DNA of 33,506 nt, from NCBI GenBank assembly GCA_900539525.1, contig UQCM01000030.1:1-33506 (forward strand). Direction: 5' to 3'. Source of the stretch: an uncultured Blautia sp. Its GTDB lineage: Bacteria; Bacillota; Clostridia; Lachnospirales; Lachnospiraceae. Under the pieces are notes generated by a model, which was given only the letters and a program-made list of their open reading frames with translations, was not told where the DNA came from and did no database searches. This document shows positions 14,788 through 22,627 of the stretch, piece after piece (position 1 is the stretch's first letter; every line of letters begins with the position of its first letter). Position numbers and translations under genes: made by a program.

Positions 14788-16500
14788 ATGAAAACTTCAG
14801 AAGATCTGCGCGTAAATCTGCGGGCAATTAACAGAAAAAGTTACCCTGCCTACAAGTCACTGGCAGGAAGTTATACCTTTGGTAAATATATATTGAATAT
14901 TGAGCATGTACAGGGGGATCCGTTTGCGGCACCCTCCAGGCTGAGTGTGAAGGTGAACCACAAAATAGCGGGTTTTCCTTCTGCTTATTATGAAACAAAA
15001 TGGAATCAGACCGCACTGGAGGATTATCTGATCCGGCGCTTTCATAAGCAGGCGGACCGGTTCTGTTTTCAGGCGAAGGGTTCCGGGAAGAGCGGGATCA
15101 TTACCGTCAGCCGCTGCGGGCAGGAGGTTCTGGAGAGAACAGCATGTGAGATAACCTCAGACGGTGTAATCGTCCGCTTTGAAGTGGGATTTCCGGCGAA
15201 CGGGCGTACCATCAATGCCACAGAGCTTGAAAAGATTCTCTTTGATTTTCTTCCGGTGTGCGTGGAGCAGAGTCTGTATTATGCAAAGACTCCGAAGCAG
15301 GAGCTGGAGAAGGTGATCTTTCTGGCGGAGGATCAGCAGTATATCCGGGAGGAAATAAAGAAGCAGGGAATGGTGGCTTTCGTGGCAGACGGATCGATTC
15401 TTCCGCGTGAAAGTGGTGTGTCGGATAGGCCGTTTAGAGACGGTGTGCCCTTCCATGCGCCTGAGGCGATGGCAGTGACGCTGCAGCTTCCCCATAAGGG
15501 GGCACTCAGAGGAATGGGGATCCGTCAGGGGATCACACTGATCGCAGGAGGCGGATACCATGGAAAATCCACGCTCTTAAAGGCGCTGGAGAGGGGCGTG
15601 TATAACCATATCGCCGGGGACGGCAGGGAGTATGTCATTACGGAAGAGACAGCTCTGAAGCTCCGTGCGGAGGATGGAAGGAAGATTACGAATACAGATA
15701 TCTCTCTGTTTATCAATCATCTGCCCAACGGAAAGGATACGAAGTGCTTCTGTACGCTGGATGCCAGCGGAAGCACTTCCCAGGCAGCTAACATTGTGGA
15801 GGGAATCGAAGCGGGAAGCAGGCTGCTGCTGATTGACGAGGATACCTCGGCTACCAACTTTATGGTACGGGATGAACTGATGCAGAGAGTGGTCGCCAGA
15901 GAAAAAGAGCCGATCACGCCGTTTCTGGAGCGGGCGGCAGATCTGTATGCACAGGCAGGGATTTCCACGATCCTGGTCGTGGGAAGCTGCGGCTCTTATT
16001 TCTATATTGCAGACCGGATCATTCAGATGGATTCGTACCAGGCAGTGGATATTACGGAGGAGACGAAGAAGCTTTTGAAGAATTATCCGGCACCGGAGGT
16101 GTCGGCACCGGGATTTCATCTGCCGTCTGGCAGACGCACGATCGATTTGTCAGGGGCTGTACAGAAGAGAAAGACGTACCGGGGAGATGGCTTTGTGAAG
16201 GAGCGCCTGAAGATCAAGCGGATGGGAAAGACTGCATTTTCCATCGGAAAAGAGAGCCTGGATCTGCGCTATGTGGAACAGCTGGTGGATGAGGAGCAGA
16301 CACAGACGCTGGCCTATCTGCTGCGGTATGCGAAGGAGCATTACGGAGAAGGGAAAAATGATGTGAGCAGCGTAGTGAAGGCGCTGGAGCGCATTTTGAA
16401 GACAAAGGGACTGGCAGGGATCTGTGATGGCGGGAATGTGCCGTCGGGACTGGCGATGCCGAGAGTGCAGGAGATCTTTGCGTGCTTTAACAGATATTAA
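14788..16500 (+). CDS. ABC-class predicted ATPase (PF09818-like)
   Basis: The 570-residue protein matches the family of soluble ABC-class ATPases without membrane domains. It has Walker A GGGYHGKST at residues 254-262, a signature-like SGSTSQAANIVEGIEAGS at 327-344, Walker B LLLIDEDTSATNF at 346-358, and ILVVGSCGSYFYIADRII later, where the switch region lies. The N-terminal 200 residues are family-specific, possibly for nucleic acid binding. The C-terminus includes SVVKALERILKTKGLAGICDGG. Relatives are thought to bind nucleic acid, but no clear role is known for the bacterial proteins. ATG 14788 lies behind AAAGGAGG. The gene is alone, with no terminator recognised. Confidence 0.88.
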   Translation: MKTSEDLRVNLRAINRKSYPAYKSLAGSYTFGKYILNIEHVQGDPFAAPSRLSVKVNHKIAGFPSAYYETKWNQTALEDYLIRRFHKQADRFCFQAKGSGKSGIITVSRCGQEVLERTACEITSDGVIVRFEVGFPANGRTINATELEKILFDFLPVCVEQSLYYAKTPKQELEKVIFLAEDQQYIREEIKKQGMVAFVADGSILPRESGVSDRPFRDGVPFHAPEAMAVTLQLPHKGALRGMGIRQGITLIAGGGYHGKSTLLKALERGVYNHIAGDGREYVITEETALKLRAEDGRKITNTDISLFINHLPNGKDTKCFCTLDASGSTSQAANIVEGIEAGSRLLLIDEDTSATNFMVRDELMQRVVAREKEPITPFLERAADLYAQAGISTILVVGSCGSYFYIADRIIQMDSYQAVDITEETKKLLKNYPAPEVSAPGFHLPSGRRTIDLSGAVQKRKTYRGDGFVKERLKIKRMGKTAFSIGKESLDLRYVEQLVDEEQTQTLAYLLRYAKEHYGEGKNDVSSVVKALERILKTKGLAGICDGGNVPSGLAMPRVQEIFACFNRY

Positions 16501-16538
16501 AGCGTTTGTTTGATGATGACAGGACGCGGGTGAGGCGG

Positions 16539-16600
16539 GTTCTGTTACACGCAAACCGGGGGCAACATTACGTCGAACTAACTTCTTCCTGCAACAGAAC
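16539..16600 (+). other. 8-bp inverted repeat upstream of the sigma factor gene
   Basis: GTTCTGTT (16539-16546) and AACAGAAC (16593-16600) are perfect inverted repeats 46 nt apart. They lie in the 251-nt gap between the ATPase and the sigma factor gene and might be part of a terminator or a regulatory site. I see no convincing sigma-A promoter in this gap. Confidence 0.35.
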
Positions 16601-16751
16601 AGGTGGAAAATGACACTATATCTGTGAAGACTGCCAAAGCAGCAGACAGGCTGTGAGGCGGTGTGATTGATCGATCAGGTTCCGGGATGGTGATGGGATT
16701 CCGGAGAGTTACTTTTTGTATGCATACGGGAGAAAGGCTGGGGGTGATGAT

Positions 16752-17255
16752 GTGGGACAGAGTTTAGAACTGGTTCAGAGAGCGAAAGAAGGAGATGCAC
16801 AGGCGTTTGCGAAGCTGTATGAGGAGATTTATCAGGATCTCTACAGGTTTGCACGGTATACGTTGAAAAATGCCCATGATGCGGAGGATGTGGTCAGTGA
16901 CACGGTGATGGATGCCTGGCAGGGGATCCGGGGACTGAGAAGGACAGAATCTTTCCGGGCGTGGATCTTCCGGATTCTTACAAACAAGTGTCGGCGAAAG
17001 CTGGCGCAGTATGCCCGGAAGATGATAGAGCTTCCGGAGGATCTGACCGTCCAGTCCGGGGATATCTGCGGGGAAATGGATGTGCGCAGGGCATTTGCCG
17101 GACTGGAGGATGAGGAGCGGATGATCCTGGCGCTCCATATTTTCGGGGGTTACAGCAGCAGGGAGATAGGAAAAGCTTTACATATGAATGACAATACGGT
17201 GCGCTCCAGACAGAGCCGTGCCCTGAAAAAGATGGAAGCATGGCTGGAGTGTTAG
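16752..17255 (+). CDS. ECF-type RNA polymerase sigma factor
   Basis: The 167-residue protein has region 2 (AFAKLYEEIYQDLYRFARYTLKNAHDAEDVVSDTVMDAWQGI, then SFRAWIFRILTNKCRRK) and region 4 (LEDEERMILALHIFGGYSSREIGKALHMNDNTVRSRQSRALKKM), the standard layout of extracytoplasmic-function sigma factors. It directs RNA polymerase to a small set of promoters on an envelope or other outside signal. GTG 16752 behind GGGGGTGAT is chosen; the TTG at 16716 would add 12 unusual residues. It ends 16 nt before the beta-propeller gene, so the two are co-transcribed and the second is its likely controller. Confidence 0.92.
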   Translation: MGQSLELVQRAKEGDAQAFAKLYEEIYQDLYRFARYTLKNAHDAEDVVSDTVMDAWQGIRGLRRTESFRAWIFRILTNKCRRKLAQYARKMIELPEDLTVQSGDICGEMDVRRAFAGLEDEERMILALHIFGGYSSREIGKALHMNDNTVRSRQSRALKKMEAWLEC

Positions 17256-17271
17256 AAAGGAGGAGTATGGG

Positions 17272-19338
17272 ATGGATGAAAAGAAGCTGATGGACAGAAT
17301 AAAGGAATCGGCAGACGGGATGGATGCACCCGAATCCCTGAAACCGGAGCAGATCGAAGACATGGTCAGGGGAGTGGAACAGAAAAAGAAGCGCCTGCCG
17401 GTGTACCGGATAGGGGCGGCAGCAGCCGCGGTTCTGCTCGTGCTCGTGGCCATCTGGCAGATACCGGAGCCTGGCAGGCCGGTGGATATCGGAGAAATGA
17501 CCAGGGAGGCCCCGGAAGAGACAGAAAGTGCCGTGCTTTCTGCGCAGACGAAGGAAGATGGAACAAAAGAGACAGAGGCTGGTGCAGGGGGAGTGGCAGA
17601 CACGGAAAAAGTATCGCAGGGGGAAGTGATCGCCCATGTAGCCAGTGAAGAGGCGCTTTATCAGGCGCTGGCTTCCATGATACAGCCCCGATCGATGGAT
17701 GCAGGACTGGGGGCTGCCTATACATCGGGAACAACAGATGCAGTGGCAAAGGATGTCGTGGTGGATGCGGAAGCAGGGGCAATCGTGGAAGAAGTCGCTG
17801 AGGAGGCGGTAGAAGATACAGGGGCGGGTATTGCCGAAAGCAGCGATTCCTATGCGCCGGGTACGGACTTTTCGGAAACAAATCTTCAGGAGCTGGGTGT
17901 TGATGAGGGGGATATTATAAAAACGGACGGAAACTATATCTACGTGCTGTCCGGTGATAAAGTGCGGATCATAGAAGCGCATGGAGCCGAGATGACTCTG
18001 GTGGGGGAGATCGAGCCGTCGGACAAAAGTACGGATGTGCAGGAAATGTACGTGGACGGGGACTTTTTGAATCTGATCACAACGGAAAGCTCTTCTTTTA
18101 TGGAGCAGGATGGGGAAGAAAAGGATGTCTATCGCATCAGCTCCAGCGGTTATACGAGGCTTTCCGTGTATGACATCAGCGACAGAAGCGCACCGAGGCT
18201 GTCCGGAAGTGTGGAGCAGGAGGGATACTACTCCACTTCCCGTAAAAACGGTGATATGATCTATCTGTTCACAGAATATGATCCCGTTATCCGGGAAACG
18301 CGGGAAGCCAGCCGTTATCTTCCAAAGGCGGGAGAGGAACAGCTGGGGATCGAGGATATTTATCTGCCGGAATATGCAGCACAGTCAGGATACCTGGTGA
18401 TTTCTTCAATCGATATGAAGAAACCGGATCAGGTGCTTGACCACAAGGCAATCGTTTCCGCAGCATCCCAGTATTATGTGAGCACGGAAAATATCTATAT
18501 CAGCAACTGCAGCTTTGAAAATGGCAGGGATGTGACACAGATCCTGAAATTCAGCTATCGGGACGGAAAGATCGAACCTGCCGCGACCGGAGAGATCAGG
18601 GGTTATCTGAATGACAGCTTCTCCATGAACGAGTATCACGGATATCTCCGGACAGTGGCAACGGACTGGAATGATGGAAGGGAGCTGACACACCTTTACG
18701 TGCTGGATGAGAATCTTGATATTTGCGGGAAGATCGCAGATATTGCTCCGGGTGAATCGGTGCGTTCCGCGAGATTTTTTGGAGATACAGGGTACTTTGT
18801 GACCTTCCGGGATACGGATCCACTGTTTTCCGTGGATCTGAGCGATCCGGAGAAACCGGAGATCCTGGGAGAGCTGAAGGTTACGGGATTTTCTTCCTAT
18901 CTGCATTTCTACGGTGAGGATAAGCTGCTGGGGATCGGAAACGAGGTGGATCCTGACACGGGTGAATATCAGGGGATCAAGATTTCCATGTTTGACATCT
19001 CAGATCCGTCAGATGTAAAAGAAATGGACAGATATGTGATAAAGGATACATACGACTGTCCGGGACTTTATAATTATAAGGCGATTCTGGTAAATCCTGA
19101 GAAAAATATCCTGGGATTTGAGTGCGACAACAAATATATGGTATTTTCCTGGCAGGAGGGAAAGGGCTTTGTCAATGAGTTTATCAGTAACAACAGGGAC
19201 GAGGACGGGAAGGAGCGGTATCTGTACAACATGAGAGGAATTTATATTGGAGATATCTTCTATCTTTCGGAGGACAAAGGCATCCGGGCTTTTGATATGC
19301 AGAAGGACTTTGAAGAGACGGGAAGTCTGAGGTATTGA
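17272..19338 (+). CDS. Membrane-anchored secreted beta-propeller protein, probable anti-sigma partner
   Basis: The 688-residue protein has a short cytoplasmic N-terminus (1-44) that may bind the sigma factor, one membrane segment (45-63), an acidic Ala/Glu/Thr-rich linker (64-200) and a large extracellular domain (200-688) resembling the PF09826 beta-propeller family. That domain begins ETNLQELGVDEGDIIKTDGNYIYVL and repeats blade-like units such as YISNCSFENGRDVTQILKFSY and YLHFYGEDKLLGIGNE. The N-terminus has no zinc-type anti-sigma motif, so the anti-sigma role rests on position behind an ECF gene and on the topology. It starts behind AAAGGAGGAG. A strong terminator follows. Confidence 0.88.
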   Translation: MDEKKLMDRIKESADGMDAPESLKPEQIEDMVRGVEQKKKRLPVYRIGAAAAAVLLVLVAIWQIPEPGRPVDIGEMTREAPEETESAVLSAQTKEDGTKETEAGAGGVADTEKVSQGEVIAHVASEEALYQALASMIQPRSMDAGLGAAYTSGTTDAVAKDVVVDAEAGAIVEEVAEEAVEDTGAGIAESSDSYAPGTDFSETNLQELGVDEGDIIKTDGNYIYVLSGDKVRIIEAHGAEMTLVGEIEPSDKSTDVQEMYVDGDFLNLITTESSSFMEQDGEEKDVYRISSSGYTRLSVYDISDRSAPRLSGSVEQEGYYSTSRKNGDMIYLFTEYDPVIRETREASRYLPKAGEEQLGIEDIYLPEYAAQSGYLVISSIDMKKPDQVLDHKAIVSAASQYYVSTENIYISNCSFENGRDVTQILKFSYRDGKIEPAATGEIRGYLNDSFSMNEYHGYLRTVATDWNDGRELTHLYVLDENLDICGKIADIAPGESVRSARFFGDTGYFVTFRDTDPLFSVDLSDPEKPEILGELKVTGFSSYLHFYGEDKLLGIGNEVDPDTGEYQGIKISMFDISDPSDVKEMDRYVIKDTYDCPGLYNYKAILVNPEKNILGFECDNKYMVFSWQEGKGFVNEFISNNRDEDGKERYLYNMRGIYIGDIFYLSEDKGIRAFDMQKDFEETGSLRY

Positions 19339-19400
19339 TGACTATTCTGTAATTGCTCAGAACCATGCAGATTTATAATCATTGCTTTGGGTGGATTGCC

Positions 19401-19438
19401 AGCCATACCGGGAAATAAAACCGGTATGGCTGTTTTTA
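19401..19438 (+). terminator. Terminator after the sigma/propeller operon
   Basis: AGCCATACCGG (19401-19411) and CCGGTATGGCT (19421-19431) form a perfect 11-bp stem with a 9-nt loop, followed by GTTTTTAAT. Confidence 0.92.
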
Positions 19439-19448
19439 ATGAAAGCGG

Positions 19449-19476
19449 TTGCATTTTGTCGGCGGATATGTATAAT
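19449..19476 (+). promoter_or_regulatory. Sigma-A promoter of the XRE regulator
   Basis: TTGCAT (19449-19454) and a perfect TATAAT (19471-19476) are 16 nt apart, about 70 nt ahead of the regulator gene. Confidence 0.75.
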
Positions 19477-19489
19477 AGACAGTGTTTGA

Positions 19490-19510
19490 TATATTTTAAA
19501 AAAAAATATA
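19490..19510 (+). promoter_or_regulatory. AT-rich palindrome, candidate operator
   Basis: TATATTTT (19490-19497) and AAAATATA (19503-19510) are perfect inverted repeats with a 5-nt centre. The site lies just after the predicted transcription start, where a self-regulating repressor could bind. AT-rich sequence makes chance palindromes likely, so this is weak. Confidence 0.35.
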
Positions 19511-19548
19511 GTATTTGAAAACAGACTGGAATGACAGGGGGTGTGATT

Positions 19549-20082
19549 TTGGATATCGGGAAAAAGCTTAGGGAGCTCCGGGTGCAGAATGATCTGACGC
19601 TGAGTGATCTGGCCTCCCGCAGTGAGCTGACCAAGGGATTTTTATCCCAGGTGGAGAGAAACCTGACGACGCCCAGTATTGCGACACTGGAGGATATCCT
19701 GGAGGCGCTCGGGACAAATATGTCTGAGTTTTTCCGCGAAGAGGAAGAGAAGCAGATCGTCTTTCAGACGAATGATTTTTTTGAGGATGTGCGGGATGAC
19801 TACACCATCGAGTGGATCGTCCCCAATGCACAGAAAAATAAGATGGAGCCGATTCTTCTGACGCTTCATCCCCGCAGGAAAAGCCATGAGCTTCTGGCAC
19901 ATCAGGGAGAGGAGTTTGGCTATGTGCTGAAGGGAAATGTAACACTGGTCTGCGGGAATAAGAAATACCGGTTAAAGGCACAGGAGACCTTTTATCTGGA
20001 GGGCACAAAGAGCCATTATCTGTACAATCACGGAAGTAGCGATGCCAAGGTGCTGTGGATCACTACGCCGCCGATGTTCTGA
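19549..20082 (+). CDS. XRE-family regulator with C-terminal cupin domain, probable polyamine regulator
   Basis: The 177-residue protein has an N-terminal helix-turn-helix (LRELRVQNDLTLSDLASRSELTKGFLSQVERNLTTPSIATLEDILEALG) and a C-terminal cupin (LLAHQGEEFGYVLKGNVTLVCGNKKYRLKAQETFYLEGTKSHYLYN). This PuuR-like layout often senses a small molecule and controls transport or catabolism of polyamines. It lies 122 nt ahead of potA on the same strand, so it is the likely regulator of the transporter. TTG 19549 is preferred because AGGGGG lies 7 nt upstream; ATG 19531 is in frame but lacks a ribosome site and would give 183 residues. Confidence 0.88.
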   Translation: MDIGKKLRELRVQNDLTLSDLASRSELTKGFLSQVERNLTTPSIATLEDILEALGTNMSEFFREEEEKQIVFQTNDFFEDVRDDYTIEWIVPNAQKNKMEPILLTLHPRRKSHELLAHQGEEFGYVLKGNVTLVCGNKKYRLKAQETFYLEGTKSHYLYNHGSSDAKVLWITTPPMF

Positions 20083-20099
20083 TCCTGGAAGCAGATAAG

Positions 20100-20124
20100 A
20101 CTCCCGCCTCTATAGGTGGTGAGT
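20100..20124 (+). other. Hairpin between the regulator and potA
   Basis: ACTCCCGCCT (20100-20109) pairs with AGGTGGTGAGT (20114-20124) with one bulge and one G-U pair around a 4-nt loop. A run of six A follows, so on the plus strand it is not a standard terminator. It may be a processing site, a protein-binding hairpin or one copy of a dispersed element. Confidence 0.45.
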
Positions 20125-20204
20125 AAAAAAGATTTGTCTTGTTGCAGATAAGGCATGTGATTGCAGAGACAGTAAATAGTACGAATCAGGAAGGAGAAGT
20201 GAGA

Positions 20205-21782
20205 ATGGAACAAAAGAAACTGATCGAGTTTCGGAATATTGTGAAAAGCTTTGACGGGCAGATCGTCTTAAAGGGTGTAAACCTTGACATTTACGAGAAT
20301 GAATTTGTTACTCTGTTGGGACCCAGCGGATGCGGAAAGACGACACTCCTCAGGATTCTGGGAGGATTTCTGGATGCGGATGAGGGAAAGGTGATTTTTG
20401 ACGGAGAGGAGATCAGCCGGAAGCCGCCCTACGAGAGGGAACTGAATACGGTTTTCCAGAAATATGCGCTCTTTCCCCATCTGAGTGTTTATGAAAATAT
20501 CGCCTTCGGGCTCAAAATCAATAAGATCAGCAAGGATGTCATTGAGCAGAAGGTCATGAAGATGTTAAAGCTGATCGGCCTGGAAGGGTTTGAGAATAAG
20601 AATACGACACTTCTATCCGGAGGACAGCAGCAGAGGGTTGCCATCGCCAGGGCTCTTGTCAATGAGCCGAAGGTGCTGCTTCTCGATGAACCGCTGGCCG
20701 CCCTGGACCTGAAGCTCAGAAAAGAAATGCAGTACGAGCTGAAACGGATCCAGCAGGAGGTCGGGATCACCTTCATCTTCGTAACCCATGATCAGGAGGA
20801 GGCTCTGACGATGTCGGATAAGATCGTGGTTATGAAAAACGGAGAGATTCAGCAGGTAGGTACACCCCAGGAGATTTACAATGAACCGGCGAACCGGTAT
20901 GTGGCAAACTTTATCGGGGAGAGCAACATCATTCCGGGTGTGATGCTTGAGGATTACAAGGTCCGGTTTGATGATATTACCTTTGACTGTGTAGATTTCG
21001 GATTTAAGGAAAAGGAAGAAGTGGATGTGGTCATCCGTCCGGAGGACATTGATATTGTGGATGTAAAGGACGGGAAGATGACAGGTGAGGTCCGCAGTGT
21101 CCTGTTTAAAGGCGTCCATTATGAGATCATGGTGGAGACCGTGCCCGGTACGCAGGTGACGGTCAACATGCATGTGACACGTAACCAGGATGTGACCAGT
21201 GAGGATGGAAAGGAAAAGATCAGCGCGACGAACTTCTATGTGGACCTGGAGGATGTGAAGACGCTGGATGATAAAGAAGTGGTGGCGCGTTCCAATGCGC
21301 AGGCCTGGAATCCCGAGACGGATGACTATATTTCCATTTCCAGAATCGAGTACGATGTGCAGGAGGAAGAGGGATACTATCCTGTGAAGTTCTCAACAGC
21401 TGCCGGAACCAGCATTGAGCGAATGATCTTTGTAGTAAACCAGCCATTTGTGAAAAATGAAAAAGCAAATGAGGCGGTCATGGCATTTAATTTCCAGACG
21501 ACCGTGGATGAGATCGAGGAGTCCCAGGCACTGGATACGGATCTTAAGACCTGGGCAAATGCACAGGCATGGAAATTAAGCGATGAGAATCAGAGCGTGG
21601 ACATCAGCGCAGACTATGATTTTGATCCGGAAAATGTGACGGAAGGCATTTACCAGATCACCTTCTCCACAACGGGAAGGGAGTTTAAAATACATACCAC
21701 GGATTATTCAGAGGAAGGTCAGGAGGTCGGACTGACATTCTTCCCCGAAGATATCCATGTGATGTCAAGGATGGTATTTTAA
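20205..21782 (+). CDS. potA: Spermidine/putrescine ABC transporter ATPase PotA with an inserted pair of Ig-like repeats
   Basis: The 525-residue protein energises polyamine import. Residues 6-240 are a normal ABC ATPase: Walker A GPSGCGKTT at 39-47, signature LSGGQQQRVAIARAL at 137-151, Walker B VLLLDEPLAALD at 157-168, and FVTHDQEEA at 192-200. The C-terminal TOBE region starts at about 274 (DVVIRPEDIDIV) and resumes at 504 (EGQEVGLTFFPEDIHVM). Between them, about residues 327-503, lie two repeats sharing (S/A)NAQAW and (V/I)(K/T)FST, an arrangement like Ig-type domains of surface proteins. PotA is usually 350-380 residues. ATG 20205 lies behind AAGGAG; potB begins directly after the stop. 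Confidence 0.93.
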   Translation: MEQKKLIEFRNIVKSFDGQIVLKGVNLDIYENEFVTLLGPSGCGKTTLLRILGGFLDADEGKVIFDGEEISRKPPYERELNTVFQKYALFPHLSVYENIAFGLKINKISKDVIEQKVMKMLKLIGLEGFENKNTTLLSGGQQQRVAIARALVNEPKVLLLDEPLAALDLKLRKEMQYELKRIQQEVGITFIFVTHDQEEALTMSDKIVVMKNGEIQQVGTPQEIYNEPANRYVANFIGESNIIPGVMLEDYKVRFDDITFDCVDFGFKEKEEVDVVIRPEDIDIVDVKDGKMTGEVRSVLFKGVHYEIMVETVPGTQVTVNMHVTRNQDVTSEDGKEKISATNFYVDLEDVKTLDDKEVVARSNAQAWNPETDDYISISRIEYDVQEEEGYYPVKFSTAAGTSIERMIFVVNQPFVKNEKANEAVMAFNFQTTVDEIEESQALDTDLKTWANAQAWKLSDENQSVDISADYDFDPENVTEGIYQITFSTTGREFKIHTTDYSEEGQEVGLTFFPEDIHVMSRMVF

Positions 21783-22622
21783 ATGAAACGGTTTTCACAA
21801 CTGGCCATCCCGTATATCATCTGGGCTGTGATCATGCTGGTACTTCCGATGGCATTGATCGCACTGTATTCGATCACACAGCCGGGCAACAGTATTATTT
21901 CATTTTCCGTTACGCTGGATCATTATATTAAGTTTTTTACCGACGCAGACTTTCTGATCGTGCTCTGGCGCTCCCTGTGGATCGCATTGAAAACGACGGT
22001 GATCTGCCTGCTGATCGGTTATCCGGCTGCGTACTATATTTCACGCTGTGATGAGCGCATGCAGAATCTTCTGGTCTTGGGTATTACGATCCCCATGTGG
22101 ATCAACATGCTGGTGAGAACCTATGCGTGGATCGGGCTTTTGAGTGAAGGCGGACTGGTACAGAGGATCCTGGGCTTCTTCGGTCTGGGAGGTACAGAGC
22201 TTCTGTATACGGAAGGTGCCGTTCTTCTCGGAATGGTGTACAACTTTCTGCCGTTTATGATCCTGCAGATCAATACGGTTCTGTGTAAGATGGACCACTC
22301 GCTGCTGGAGGCTTCTGCAGATCTGGGTGCGAATCCGGTACAGACCTTCCGCAGGGTAACGCTGCCGCTTTCGCTTCCGGGTGTGATCAACGGGATCACA
22401 CTGGTATTCCTGCCGGCAGTCAGCTCCTTCTTTATTCCGAAGCTGCTGGGCGGAGGAAAGTATTTTCTCATCGGTAACGTGATTGAAAATCAGTTTATTA
22501 CTGTGGGAGAGTGGAATTTCGGCAGTGCGATCTCCATGATCATGGCAGTGATCATGATGCTGCTCATGATGTGTGTGCGCAGGGTGGAGATACGCAATCA
22601 GGGCGGAAAGGAGGAAGAATAA
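21783..22622 (+). CDS. potB: Spermidine/putrescine ABC transporter permease PotB
   Basis: The 279-residue protein has six predicted membrane segments and the cytoplasmic EAA loop EASADLGANPVQTFRRVTLPLSLPG that contacts the ATPase. Other PotB landmarks are NLLVLGITIPMWINMLVRTYAWIGLL and FIPKLLGGGKYFLIGNVIENQF. Its ATG follows the potA stop with no gap, and no clear ribosome site precedes it, so it is probably translated by coupling to potA. PotC-PotD follows within the same operon. Confidence 0.94.
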   Translation: MKRFSQLAIPYIIWAVIMLVLPMALIALYSITQPGNSIISFSVTLDHYIKFFTDADFLIVLWRSLWIALKTTVICLLIGYPAAYYISRCDERMQNLLVLGITIPMWINMLVRTYAWIGLLSEGGLVQRILGFFGLGGTELLYTEGAVLLGMVYNFLPFMILQINTVLCKMDHSLLEASADLGANPVQTFRRVTLPLSLPGVINGITLVFLPAVSSFFIPKLLGGGKYFLIGNVIENQFITVGEWNFGSAISMIMAVIMMLLMMCVRRVEIRNQGGKEEE

Positions 22623-22627
22623 CCATT

